NCBI GenBank assembly: GCA_020410825.1
Contig: CP084576.1
Span: forward strand, 372,001-436,000
Source: Candidatus Megaera endosymbiont of Mesostigma viride
GTDB lineage: Bacteria > Pseudomonadota > Alphaproteobacteria > Rickettsiales > Rickettsiaceae
DNA length: 64,000 nt
Direction: 5' to 3'
The notes beneath the pieces are model-generated. The model did no database searches and had not been told where the DNA came from. It was given only the letters and a program-made list of their open reading frames with translations. Each line of letters begins with the position of its first letter. Position 1 is the first letter of the stretch. Shown piece after piece: positions 18,133-27,215 of the stretch. The translations under genes and the position numbers were made by a program.

Positions 18133-18669
18133 CTATCCGATCCTAACTTTAGTATCTGAAATAAACTCATAGGGAGGAATTACAAGGTTTAATGGTGCAG
18201 GTCCTTTTCTTATTCTTCCTGAAGTATCATAATGAGACCCATGGCACGGGCAAAACCAACCAAGGTAATCACCTTTATTTGCAAGTGGTACGCATCCAAG
18301 ATGTGTACAGATGCCAATTGTTATAAGCCACTTATCATGACCTGCTTTAACCCTTGCACTATCTTCCTGAGGGTCAACAAGTGCTGACATAGGAGTTTCT
18401 CTAGCTTCTTTTATTTCTTCTTCAGTCCTATTTCTAATAAACACAGGTTTGCCCCGCCACTTGACAGTCATAGTGTGACCTGGTTCGATTGACGAAATAT
18501 CGACCTCAATTGAAGAAAGAGCTAATACATCTGCAGATGGATTCAGGGAATCAACAAGCGGCCATGCACTACAAGCAACTCCCACTGCTGCTAGGCTACT
18601 TGCAGTAAGGGTTACAAAATCTCTTCTTGTGGTTTTATTTGAATTTTCTGAAAAATTATCGTCTGACAT
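18133..18669 (-). CDS. petA: Ubiquinol-cytochrome c reductase, Rieske iron-sulphur subunit
   Basis: This subunit takes the first electron from ubiquinol and passes it to cytochrome c1. I choose the start at MSDDNFSEN (178 aa) because it matches rickettsial relatives and places the twin-arginine motif TTRRDFVTL near the N-terminus; an in-frame ATG 13 codons upstream would add an unlikely extension. After the Tat-type anchor helix come the 2Fe-2S ligands in CTHLGC and CPCHGSHYD, and the proline loop GPAPLNL. First gene of petABC. Confidence 0.95.
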   Translation of the reverse strand: MSDDNFSENSNKTTRRDFVTLTASSLAAVGVACSAWPLVDSLNPSADVLALSSIEVDISSIEPGHTMTVKWRGKPVFIRNRTEEEIKEARETPMSALVDPQEDSARVKAGHDKWLITIGICTHLGCVPLANKGDYLGWFCPCHGSHYDTSGRIRKGPAPLNLVIPPYEFISDTKVRIG

Positions 18670-18755
18670 AAGTGGTCTATTTTCAATCACTATTAAACTT
18701 CTTGGCATTATATAAACATGAATTTATTATATCAATAAATTAAATAAAATTTTGT

Positions 18756-19136
18756 TTAGTCCTCATTATCATAAGGGTTCGGTTTGTTATAATTTATCGG
18801 ATCTATAATTTTTTTCATCCCTTGCTCTAGTTTCGCCTCTTCATCACTTGGTACATATGCCGGGGGATCCTGTAAGCATGCCCAAAAATCGCCAAAATGA
18901 GCTATTTTAGGGATGCAATATTGGGCTACTGATTTTGTTTGGATGAGTGCATCAAATACTATGTCTTCAGCTTTTTTTAATATTCCTGCATCGCTAAGAC
19001 CTTTGAAAACCCAGTATGCAACAACAATTCCAGTAATAAAAATAGTAATAAACCATTTACTTAAAATACCATAAACAAAAACTGTAAACGGGCTTTTAAA
19101 AAGCACTTTAAATTTTCCTATAAAAGAGTCGAACAT
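18756..19136 (-). CDS. Small membrane protein of unknown function
   Basis: The 126-aa product has one clear hydrophobic helix (about residues 27-46, FITIFITGIVVAYWVFKGL), then a soluble part with two Cys and a Pro-rich, acidic C-terminus. It lies just upstream of petA in the same direction. I recall similar proteins only from Rickettsiales but cannot assign a family. Neighbourhood suggests, without proof, a link to the respiratory chain. Confidence 0.6.
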   Translation of the reverse strand: MFDSFIGKFKVLFKSPFTVFVYGILSKWFITIFITGIVVAYWVFKGLSDAGILKKAEDIVFDALIQTKSVAQYCIPKIAHFGDFWACLQDPPAYVPSDEEAKLEQGMKKIIDPINYNKPNPYDNED

Positions 19137-19251
19137 AACTTAAATCCTATTAAGTTAATTATTGCGTTAATTGTTTAAAATCTTGTCTCCAGTGTAAACT
19201 GAATTATTAGTAGAAGAAATGATATTTTCTTCTATTACCAAATATTTGTGT

Positions 19252-19893
19252 TTATATGTTGTAAATATTTTCAATTAGGTAGCTTGATAGATAAATAGAT
19301 ATCGGGATAATAATACAGTTTACTCCGGTCATTATTAAGAAAAGGGAATAGCTATTGTTTTCGCTTTGTATAATAATACCTGAAAGTATAATACTTGGTA
19401 TAATTAGCGGAAGGAGTAAAGTTGAAAGCAAATGGGTATTTGAACGGAAATAACACTGGATAGATGATATTAAAATTATTACCCCGCAGCTTGTGGACAT
19501 TAATGATAATCCGGTAATAATTACCAAGTTTAACTGGAATACATCTATATTAAACAGGAGATATGAAATTGGGATGTTTAACATAAAAGCTATGCTTCCA
19601 CAGATAAATAAACCAAGGTATTTAGCTAAAATTATTTGAATAGGCTTAAATGATGTAAGCAACATCTCTAATGAACCATCTTCAACTTCTGATTTTAAAA
19701 AATTTGCGGCAATACCAATTAATGAAAGTGGTATAGAAATCACAGCAAAAATAATACCCAAATTAGCAATTTTATCATGTGAGCTTACTATAGTTATGCT
19801 ACCATTGCAAAAGACAAAAAAGATAAAAAAATATTTGGTTAAGTTGCATGTTTTGTTTTGGAGAAAGAATTCGTGCTTTATAAAGTGGATCAT
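19252..19893 (-). CDS. ccmB: Heme exporter protein B (cytochrome c maturation)
   Basis: This is the membrane subunit of the CcmAB ABC complex that drives delivery of heme for cytochrome c maturation. The 213-aa protein has six hydrophobic helices. The cytoplasmic loop EDGSLEMLLTSFKPIQIILAK matches the CcmB signature. It follows ccmA on the same strand after 116 bases with hairpins. The chain ends at SYLIENIYNI, a normal length for rickettsial CcmB. Confidence 0.88.
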   Translation of the reverse strand: MIHFIKHEFFLQNKTCNLTKYFFIFFVFCNGSITIVSSHDKIANLGIIFAVISIPLSLIGIAANFLKSEVEDGSLEMLLTSFKPIQIILAKYLGLFICGSIAFMLNIPISYLLFNIDVFQLNLVIITGLSLMSTSCGVIILISSIQCYFRSNTHLLSTLLLPLIIPSIILSGIIIQSENNSYSLFLIMTGVNCIIIPISIYLSSYLIENIYNI

Positions 19894-19917
19894 TAAAAAA
19901 TTAAAATTTAAGATTGG

Positions 19918-19950
19918 GGGTGATTTTTATCACCCGCAGGATTGCATCCT
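19918..19950 (-). promoter_or_regulatory. Paired hairpins between ccmA and ccmB
   Basis: GGGTGAT/ATCACCC (19918-19924 with 19929-19935) form a perfect 7-bp stem with a T4 loop on the plus strand; AGGAT/ATCCT (19938-19942 with 19946-19950) form a second, smaller stem. Read on the minus strand they follow the ccmA stop and are followed by a U-rich stretch before the ccmB ATG. They could terminate or attenuate ccmA transcripts or set RNA stability. Confidence 0.4.
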
Positions 19951-20009
19951 AACATAGGCTCTTAGACAATTTCAAATAATTCTTCACCAATTTAATAAAA
20001 TAAATACGG

Positions 20010-20615
20010 CTAGTAAGTAGAAGCCAAATCTATAATTAAGGCGGAATCAATCAAAGTTTCGGTATGCGAGCTAGCTATTATTATGCCACCGTTATTGGCT
20101 TTTGAAATAAGCAGGTTAGTTAAAAGCTGTCTGCTAATTGAATCAAGATTGTTTTCAACTTCGTCAAGTAACCAAATTTGGGAAGAACAAGCAAGCAATT
20201 TAGCCAAGGCAACTTTCTGTTGCTGACCAGCTGAAAGGGCGTAGCATTTGGTATGTATATACTTTTCAAGTTGAAAATAAAAAATAGCGGCAGCTACTAA
20301 TTCAGGTGAATTGTATGTTTTAGCCCAGAACTCTATGTTTTCAATTACGGTTAATTCTGGTTTTACACCAGTTTTATGACCAATATAAATGCAGTATGGT
20401 TTTGGTAGCTCCTCTATTGGTGTATTATTTTTACCAAAAGTAATTTGTCCTGAAGATACCCCTTTTATTCCGGCGATGGCACGTAACAAGGATGTTTTGC
20501 CGCATCCGTTTTTCCCTCTGAAATAAGCTATTGCACTAGGCAGAAAGGTTATAGAAAGGTTTTTTATAAGTTCAGATTCATTAGTATTTATGCAGACAGA
20601 ACTTAGAGAGAGCAT
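20010..20615 (-). CDS. ccmA: Heme exporter ATP-binding subunit (cytochrome c maturation)
   Basis: This is the ATPase of the CcmAB complex at the inner membrane. The 201-aa product has Walker A GKNGCGKTS (about residues 35-43), the ABC signature LSAGQQQKVALAK, Walker B IWLLDEVENNLD and the switch His in ASSHTE. Short length and the LSAGQ form are typical of CcmA. It works with CcmB encoded next, and serves cytochrome c1 encoded in the same region. Confidence 0.9.
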   Translation of the reverse strand: MLSLSSVCINTNESELIKNLSITFLPSAIAYFRGKNGCGKTSLLRAIAGIKGVSSGQITFGKNNTPIEELPKPYCIYIGHKTGVKPELTVIENIEFWAKTYNSPELVAAAIFYFQLEKYIHTKCYALSAGQQQKVALAKLLACSSQIWLLDEVENNLDSISRQLLTNLLISKANNGGIIIASSHTETLIDSALIIDLASTY

Positions 20616-20764
20616 TTTTGTACACTACCGATAATAAATTTTCTTATAAACCGTAAACGTTAATAATATTAGTTGTACTTAATATACAGTTTTATTACCA
20701 TGGATATTGTGTAGGTGCTACTCATAATTCTAAATCAGTATAAAAAATTGGGTGAGGTTATTTT

Positions 20765-23461
20765 ATGTCTAATGAACAAAATCGGCAATATAAAAAATCT
20801 GTAAAATTTGACGGTAAAAATTATTGGATGTTTGACGTAAAAGAAGCATCAAAAGATATTGGTTTAGATCTTGAACAATTGCCTTTTTCTTTAAGGGTTT
20901 TGTTTGAGAATGTTTTAAGGAATGGCGGAAATCAAGAGCGTCTTTCTGCCTTTAAAAAATGGTTAAATCTTAAGACTCCATCAGAAGAGATAAATTTTTA
21001 CCCTGCAAGAGTATTAATGCAGGATTTTACCGGAGTTCCGGCAATAGTAGACCTTGCTTCTATGCGTGATGCAATAAAGATTCTTGGAGCTAACCCTTAC
21101 AAAATCAACCCTTTGATTCCGGTAGACCTGGTTATTGACCATTCTGTTCAGGTGGATTCTTATGGTTCACCTACTTCTTTTGCCGAAAATGTTGGCAAAG
21201 AAGTAGAAAGAAACTTGGAAAGATATGAGTTTTTAAAGTGGGGGCAAAAAAGCTTTAGTAATTTTAGAGTTGTTCCGCCTGGTACTGGTATTTGCCATCA
21301 GGTAAACCTGGAATATTTAGCCCAAACTGTTTGGATAAAAAATGATACGGAAGGAGAATTAGTATATCCTGATACGTTAGTTGGAACAGATAGCCATACT
21401 ACTATGGTTAACGCATTATCGGTACTTGGGTGGGGGGTAGGGGGGATTGAAGCTGAAGCAGCAATGCTTGGACAGCCACTACCTATGATATTACCAGAAG
21501 TAATAGGGTTTAAGCTAACCGGCTCTCTGCAAGGTAACATTACAGCAACGGATCTAGTGTTAACGGTTACGCAAATGTTAAGGAAAAAAGGTGTGGTGGG
21601 TAAGTTTGTAGAATTTTTTGGTTCTGGTCTTGATAACTTGTCTTTAGCCGATAGAGCTACCATATCTAACATGGCACCGGAGTATGGAGCAACTTGTGGA
21701 TTTTTTCCAATAGACAAGGAAACAATTCGGTATTTAGAGCTAACCGGTCGGGATTCTCATCGAGTTAAAGTAGTCGAGCAATATGCTCAGAATCAGCTTT
21801 TCTGGAGAAACTCTAACGGTGTAACATACACTGATGTTCTTGAACTTGATTTATCAACGCTTGAGCCGTCTCTTGCCGGTCCTAAAAGACCTCAAGATAG
21901 GGTTGCTTTAGGGCACGTAAAGAACAATTTTAAAGAAGCATTGCCATCACTTGCTGGTAATGAAGCATCTATCGATAATAAATTTAATGTTAGTTCCGCA
22001 GGTTATAAATTAGGGAATGGCGATGTCGTAATTGCTGCTATTACTAGCTGCACCAATACGTCTAATCCTTCTGTTATGGTAGCTGCCGGTATAGTTGCAG
22101 AAAAGGCTTATAAGTTAGGTTTAAAACCTAAGCCGTGGGTTAAGACTTCCCTTGCTCCTGGCTCTCAAGTAGTTACTGAATATCTGAAAAAAGGTGGATT
22201 GGATAAATACTTGGATTTTATGGGATTTAACCTTGTTGGTTATGGTTGTACTACTTGTATAGGTAATTCAGGTCCACTAAAACCCGAAATAGAAAAATTG
22301 ATAACCGATAACCATCTTGCTGTTGCATCAGTTTTATCGGGAAATAGAAATTTTGAAGGTAGAATCCATCCTCTTGTTCGAGCCAATTATCTGGCTTCCC
22401 CGCCGTTAGTTGTAGCTTATGCTATTGCCGGAACATTAAATATTGACCTTGATAAGGATTCGATCGGGAATGATAAAAATGGTAAAGCAGTATATTTACA
22501 AGATATTTGGCCAACTAATATGGAGATTAAATCGTATATCGATTCCTGTATTACAACGAGCATGTTTAAAGAAAAATACAAAAACGTATTTATGGGTGAT
22601 AAAAATTGGCAGAATATAGAAGTTAAAGAAACTGATACTTACAACTGGAATAGTAACAGTACATATATTAATAATCCCCCATATTTTGAAAATATTAATA
22701 AACCGACCCAGGTATTAAGTGACATCAACAATGCTAGAATACTTGCTTTGTTTGGTGATTCAATTACTACAGACCATATTTCTCCAGCCGGTTCAATAAG
22801 CAAAAATAGTCCTGCAGCAAAATTTTTGATGGATAAGGGAATTACTCAAGCTGAATTCAATTCTTATGGAGCACGAAGAGGTAATCACGAAATAATGATG
22901 AGAGGAACTTTTGCTAATGGTCGCATTAAGAATTATCTATGCCTTGGGATAGAAGGGGGCATAACTATTAATCACGTAAATGGTCAGCAAATGAGTATTT
23001 ATGATGCAGCTATGGAATATAAAAAGAAATCTATACCATTAGTAATTTTTGCCGGTAAAGAATATGGTACTGGTTCCTCAAGGGATTGGGCAGCAAAAGG
23101 TACAAGTTTACTGGGGGTAAAAGCTGTTATAGCCGAAAGTTTTGAAAGAATTCACCGATCAAATCTAGTTGGTATGGGTGTTTTACCCCTCTCTTTCAAA
23201 GACGGACAAAAGTGGTCAGATTTGAATCTCAAAGGTAATGAGGAAATTAGTATTTTGGGCATAAGTAGAGATATGGAGCCTTATCAGCCTTTAAAATGCT
23301 TGATAAAGCACAGTAATGGCGAAAATGAATCGTTTGACGTTATAATGCAGGTTTATACCGAGAATGAGATAGGGTATATCAAAAGTGGTAGTATACTTGC
23401 TGCGGTATTAAAAAATTTAGCAAATAGCCATGGAGATAATAAAAGGGGAGAACTTAGTTAA
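20765..23461 (+). CDS. acnA: Aconitate hydratase A
   Basis: This TCA-cycle enzyme interconverts citrate and isocitrate through a 4Fe-4S cluster. The 898-aa length fits the AcnA/IRP type. Cluster ligands are the Cys in SCTNTSNPSVM and the two in GCTTCIGNSGPL. Other blocks: VGTDSHTTMVNALSVLGWG, GDSITTDHISPAGSI and YGTGSSRDWAAKGT with active-site Ser and Arg. A GGTGAGG ribosome site lies eight bases before the ATG. The next gene overlaps its stop by one base, so the two are co-transcribed. Confidence 0.97.
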   Translation: MSNEQNRQYKKSVKFDGKNYWMFDVKEASKDIGLDLEQLPFSLRVLFENVLRNGGNQERLSAFKKWLNLKTPSEEINFYPARVLMQDFTGVPAIVDLASMRDAIKILGANPYKINPLIPVDLVIDHSVQVDSYGSPTSFAENVGKEVERNLERYEFLKWGQKSFSNFRVVPPGTGICHQVNLEYLAQTVWIKNDTEGELVYPDTLVGTDSHTTMVNALSVLGWGVGGIEAEAAMLGQPLPMILPEVIGFKLTGSLQGNITATDLVLTVTQMLRKKGVVGKFVEFFGSGLDNLSLADRATISNMAPEYGATCGFFPIDKETIRYLELTGRDSHRVKVVEQYAQNQLFWRNSNGVTYTDVLELDLSTLEPSLAGPKRPQDRVALGHVKNNFKEALPSLAGNEASIDNKFNVSSAGYKLGNGDVVIAAITSCTNTSNPSVMVAAGIVAEKAYKLGLKPKPWVKTSLAPGSQVVTEYLKKGGLDKYLDFMGFNLVGYGCTTCIGNSGPLKPEIEKLITDNHLAVASVLSGNRNFEGRIHPLVRANYLASPPLVVAYAIAGTLNIDLDKDSIGNDKNGKAVYLQDIWPTNMEIKSYIDSCITTSMFKEKYKNVFMGDKNWQNIEVKETDTYNWNSNSTYINNPPYFENINKPTQVLSDINNARILALFGDSITTDHISPAGSISKNSPAAKFLMDKGITQAEFNSYGARRGNHEIMMRGTFANGRIKNYLCLGIEGGITINHVNGQQMSIYDAAMEYKKKSIPLVIFAGKEYGTGSSRDWAAKGTSLLGVKAVIAESFERIHRSNLVGMGVLPLSFKDGQKWSDLNLKGNEEISILGISRDMEPYQPLKCLIKHSNGENESFDVIMQVYTENEIGYIKSGSILAAVLKNLANSHGDNKRGELS

Positions 23462-23814
23462 TGCGTAATAAAATTAACACATATTTGCAACCCGGGAAAA
23501 AGAACATAACCTTAATATATATATTATATTTAATTGGGTTGATGAATCCGATAACTCCTTTTGTAGGTGGAGTCTTTGCTTATGCCAACAAGTCAAGTCA
23601 TAATAAGTTGTGGCAAAGCCATTATTTATTTGCATTAAAAAACTTTTATATTTACATGGTGTGGTTTGTACTGTCGCTAATAAAAAATTTGATTTTTATG
23701 GGATTTGTTCTGTATATTGCCGTGTTTGTGTGGCTAGTAATAAGAAGTATGTTTGCACTACGCTTTTTATTTCAAGATTTGCCTTATCCTAATCCTTCAA
23801 CTTTTTGGATTTAG
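23461..23814 (+). CDS. Small membrane protein, DUF4870-like
   Basis: The ATG shares its A with the last base of the acnA stop (TAATG), implying translational coupling. The 117-aa product has two or three hydrophobic segments (about residues 18-45 and 58-95) and the closing pattern WLVIRSMFALRFL followed by PYPNPSTFWI, which resembles the alphaproteobacterial DUF4870-like family (typical end PIPNPxSWWF). Its role is unknown; coupling to aconitase may be positional only. Confidence 0.7.
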   Translation: MRNKINTYLQPGKKNITLIYILYLIGLMNPITPFVGGVFAYANKSSHNKLWQSHYLFALKNFYIYMVWFVLSLIKNLIFMGFVLYIAVFVWLVIRSMFALRFLFQDLPYPNPSTFWI

Positions 23815-23838
23815 TAAGTGCTAAGTTATTCTTAAATT

Positions 23839-25146
23839 TTATATAGCCAACTTAAATATCCCCAATAATTCGATATGGTAACTCCATTGAAATTGATCAA
23901 TAGGGGTTACCTCTTCAAGTTTATATCGTTTGTTACGCATAATGATTTTTGCATCCTGAGCAAAACTTTCCGGGTTACACGATAAATATATAATAGTTTT
24001 AACCGTACAAGTAGCAAGCAGTTTGGATTGCGCTTTTGCACCTGCTCTTGGCGGATTAATAATTACTGCGTCATATTTGTTTAACTCATCCCACTCTAAC
24101 GGTTTCTTAAATAAATCACGTTGATATATTAGGGCTTTTAATTTTGAGTTATTAATTGCTGCTGTTAAGGCTTTAACGGCGGATATTTCTGTTTCAAATC
24201 CATCTACATTGCCAAATTTGCTTGCCGGAATCGTTAGAGTGCCTCTTCCACAAAATAGATCAGCAATTTGCAATTCTTTATCATCAGCGTTTTCTAATTT
24301 ACAAAAAATATGATTTATAAGTTCTGCTAAGATAATATCTGATTCTTTACTAACTTGGAGAAAGCTATGATTATCGATAGTTACTGCTGTATGTTCAAAT
24401 AGTATATATGGTTTTTCAGCGAAATATATTTGATTCCATTTATCGTCATTAATTATTGTAAATCTAATGATATTATTATTTATTGCAAAATCTTTAAGGA
24501 TTTGTACTTTTGTTAAAGAAAGGTAATTATGGTTCTTTATTTCAATAATTAAATCTATACCGTTATCTGCTTTTGTAATAAATATTTTACATTTTTCTTT
24601 ATCTCCCAATAACTCTTTGAGGATAACTTTTAGCTTATCTATTAAATCTGATAATTCTGGCATGAGTAACAAACAGCTATCAATATTTACTATTTGATGC
24701 GAATGGAACTTCTTAAAACCTAAGAATAATTGATCCTGTTTTTTTACAGCCTCTAAAATAGCTCTTCGGCGTTTAGAAGCCCCGATAGATCTTATCGGAG
24801 ATATTTTGCAACTTATACCGTATTTTGCAAAAGTTTGGTGTAATACGTTTAACTTGAATTGCTTATAGTAATTGATCTCAAGATGCTGCAAACTGCACCC
24901 CCCGCAAACAGTAAAGTATTTACATGGTGGAGATACCCTATATTTCGAAGGGGTTAATATTTTAGAAATCGTAAAAGATAAGTGGTTTTTGTGAAGATGT
25001 TTTTCAAATTTTATTACTTCATCTGGAGCAGTATAAGGTATTTCAATTACTTTAGAAGTATCTGCAGTGTTATTTGAAATACCAATACCCAGTCCACTAG
25101 AGTTAAGTGCAATGATATTACAGACATCGCACTCTATAACGGCCAT
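23839..25146 (-). CDS. RNA m5U methyltransferase, RlmD/RumA-like
   Basis: This is a SAM-dependent enzyme of the TrmA/RumA family that methylates uridine C5 in tRNA or 23S rRNA. The 435-aa product has a TRAM-like N-terminus, an iron-sulphur cluster region (PCKYFTVCGGCSLQH and a later Cys in DSCLLL), the SAM motif ADLFCGRGTLTIP, INPPRAGAK, and the catalytic Cys in YLSCNPESFAQD. The four-Cys cluster favours RlmD/RumA over TrmA. Which uridine is modified cannot be told. Confidence 0.85.
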   Translation of the reverse strand: MAVIECDVCNIIALNSSGLGIGISNNTADTSKVIEIPYTAPDEVIKFEKHLHKNHLSFTISKILTPSKYRVSPPCKYFTVCGGCSLQHLEINYYKQFKLNVLHQTFAKYGISCKISPIRSIGASKRRRAILEAVKKQDQLFLGFKKFHSHQIVNIDSCLLLMPELSDLIDKLKVILKELLGDKEKCKIFITKADNGIDLIIEIKNHNYLSLTKVQILKDFAINNNIIRFTIINDDKWNQIYFAEKPYILFEHTAVTIDNHSFLQVSKESDIILAELINHIFCKLENADDKELQIADLFCGRGTLTIPASKFGNVDGFETEISAVKALTAAINNSKLKALIYQRDLFKKPLEWDELNKYDAVIINPPRAGAKAQSKLLATCTVKTIIYLSCNPESFAQDAKIIMRNKRYKLEEVTPIDQFQWSYHIELLGIFKLAI

Positions 25147-25162
25147 CGTTGATCAGTAGTTA

Positions 25163-25444
25163 CTATTTTCTCTTATTACAGGCGTCTTTCAGTTTTTGAC
25201 CAACTTTAAATTTTGGTTGATTATACTCAGCTATCTGAATTGCCGCACCGGTTCTTGGATTACGACCTGATCTTGCTGCTACCTTGCTTACACTAAAGCT
25301 ACCGAAACCAACTAGAGTTATTTCTTCGCCTTTTCCAAGTGCGCCGATAACAGAACTGGTAAACATATCTATTACCCTTTCTGCTTCTGCTTTTGTACAG
25401 TCATGTTTGTCAGCGATAAATGATATGAAATCTCCTTTGTTCAT
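25163..25444 (-). CDS. hup: DNA-binding protein HU
   Basis: This nucleoid protein binds and bends DNA as a dimer. The 93-aa product has the full HU/IHF pattern: helical N-terminus, VGFGSFSVSKVAARSGRNP for the beta body and DNA-embracing arm including the conserved RNPRTG proline, then FKVGQKLKDA. A strong ribosome site AAGGAG lies eight bases before the ATG. A TATAAT-like box is present about 20 bases upstream. Compare the atypical relative at 58039. Confidence 0.95.
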   Translation of the reverse strand: MNKGDFISFIADKHDCTKAEAERVIDMFTSSVIGALGKGEEITLVGFGSFSVSKVAARSGRNPRTGAAIQIAEYNQPKFKVGQKLKDACNKRK

Positions 25445-25568
25445 ATGAACTTCTCCTTGTTAATTATAATTTTGTTAATCAATCAAACATCTTCGATTCT
25501 AACACTACCTTTCTGGCTCTCGTAGAAAAAAATATACTTTACTATATTTTCTTGCTAAGTATTTGCTA

Positions 25569-26018
25569 TTACAGCACACCATTTCTTGAAATGTGGTAAG
25601 CCCTAGTTTCAAAAGCTTTGATCATTTTATTAGTAGCCATAGAAAAAAATGTTCCTATAACAGCGTCTAGTATCACCGATTTGAATTCGAAATCAATAGA
25701 AAACTTTACTTCACACTGATTATTTATTTTTCTGATGCTCCAAAAATTAGTTAGTTTCTTAAAGGGGCCAGATATTGCTTCAACATTTATTATAAAACCC
25801 TCAGGGGTTTCTGTTGTTACAATAAGGGATTTATAGGTTTCTCTGAAAAACTTATAGCTAATTGTTAACTGGGCTATAAGTTCCTTTTCCGTGTTTGATA
25901 ATAATTCTGCATCCGAACACCACGGTAGAAATTCAGGATATTTTCCTATATCTAATATGATGTCTCTTACCAGTTTTGCCTCATAAGGCAATAACCTTGT
26001 ATCGCTAAATGATGGCAT
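25569..26018 (-). CDS. RatA/Coq10 START-domain protein
   Basis: The 149-aa protein belongs to the SRPBCC fold Coq10/RatA family, thought to bind ubiquinone and assist the respiratory chain; the E. coli member was also reported to affect ribosome assembly. Signature blocks are LVRDIILDIGKYPEFLPWC near residues 15-35, ISGPFKKLTNFW, and a closing amphipathic helix FFSMATNKMIKAFETRAY. It follows dnaN with a two-base gap. Confidence 0.85.
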   Translation of the reverse strand: MPSFSDTRLLPYEAKLVRDIILDIGKYPEFLPWCSDAELLSNTEKELIAQLTISYKFFRETYKSLIVTTETPEGFIINVEAISGPFKKLTNFWSIRKINNQCEVKFSIDFEFKSVILDAVIGTFFSMATNKMIKAFETRAYHISRNGVL

Positions 26019-26020
26019 TT

Positions 26021-27181
26021 TTATACTTTTACAGGCATTATGACAAAGCTATCCCTGGGATTTTCTAACGTTTTAATAAGGGCAGGGGAGGAAGCGTCAT
26101 TAAGATATATATGCACTTGTTCTTCTTTTAGCGTTCCCAAAACGTCCATAATATACCTAGGATTAAACCCAATAGTAAGGTTGTTACCGGAAAAACTACA
26201 ATACGATTCTTTGTGGTCAGAAAAATTTATACTTTCATTAGCAGCCCCTTTTGCTTCTCCGGTTGCTGTAATTGCTAGGCAAGTGTCATTGAGCAAAATT
26301 TTGATTGCTCTGAATTTATCAACTGTAACAGTTGCTACCCTATCTATTGCACTGGCCAGAAGCTTGGTGTTAATTATTAATTTACTTTCATTGGAATTGG
26401 GAATAAAACTTTCGTATTCAGGAAAGTTTCCATCGATTAATTTGGACATCAGCAGTAAATTATTACACGCAAATTTAACCTTGTTTGCTCCTAGAGTTAC
26501 AGATATATCAGAATGGATATTTTTGGTATCTTTTACAATTTTTAACAGCTCAACAACAGTTTTTTTAGGGATTATGACCCCGAAATCGTTAATATTTGCC
26601 TCTATCTTACTACTAGCTATTGAAAACCTATGAGCATCAGTAGCAGCACTTAAAAACTCTCCATTTTTGACGTGCAAATATATGCCGTTTAAATTATAGC
26701 GTGTTTCTTCATTTGACATTGCAAAACTGGTATATTCGACAATACGGGCGAATTCTTCACAGTTAACTTTTAATGATACTTCTGCTTCGAGATCTTCCAT
26801 TTGGGGAAAATTACTGGCAGGTAAGGTAAGTAAATCGAACTTACAAGAATTACCTATGACATGCAGATGTTCAGAACCTGCATCTTGTTTTAAAATTATT
26901 TCTTTATCTGGGATTTTTCTTACTATGTCAGATAGAATTTGTGTTGAAACGGTTGATTGACCCTCTTTTTTTACTTCGGCACCTATAGTTTGATTTAAAT
27001 ATAGATCCAGGTCTGTTGCTCCGATTTCTAAAATTCCATCTCTAGCAACTAATTTTACATTACTTAATTCTGAAACAACATTTCTTTTTTCAACTACTGA
27101 CGCTGCAAAACTAAGGACATAAGCAAGCTCTTTTGTCTGAACTATTATTTCTAAGCTATTGTTATTTACGTTTTTAGACAT
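26021..27181 (-). CDS. dnaN: DNA polymerase III beta subunit (sliding clamp)
   Basis: DnaN forms the ring that tethers the replicative polymerase to DNA. The 386-aa product spans three clamp domains; recognisable are the start of domain 1 (IIVQTKELAYVLSFAASVVEKRNVV), RYNLNGIYLHV in domain 2, DGNFPEYESFIP, and the C-terminal IMPVKV (family end PMRL/PVRL). It lies 34 bases after dnaA on the same strand, the common dnaA-dnaN order. Confidence 0.96.
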   Translation of the reverse strand: MSKNVNNNSLEIIVQTKELAYVLSFAASVVEKRNVVSELSNVKLVARDGILEIGATDLDLYLNQTIGAEVKKEGQSTVSTQILSDIVRKIPDKEIILKQDAGSEHLHVIGNSCKFDLLTLPASNFPQMEDLEAEVSLKVNCEEFARIVEYTSFAMSNEETRYNLNGIYLHVKNGEFLSAATDAHRFSIASSKIEANINDFGVIIPKKTVVELLKIVKDTKNIHSDISVTLGANKVKFACNNLLLMSKLIDGNFPEYESFIPNSNESKLIINTKLLASAIDRVATVTVDKFRAIKILLNDTCLAITATGEAKGAANESINFSDHKESYCSFSGNNLTIGFNPRYIMDVLGTLKEEQVHIYLNDASSPALIKTLENPRDSFVIMPVKV

Positions 27182-27215
27182 AATTGAAATTTGATTTTTA
27201 ATTAAAAGTTAAATA

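Noticed and set aside
26040-26633. 197-codon frame opposite dnaN
   Set aside because: It is fully antisense to a clear dnaN and its translation shows no family features.
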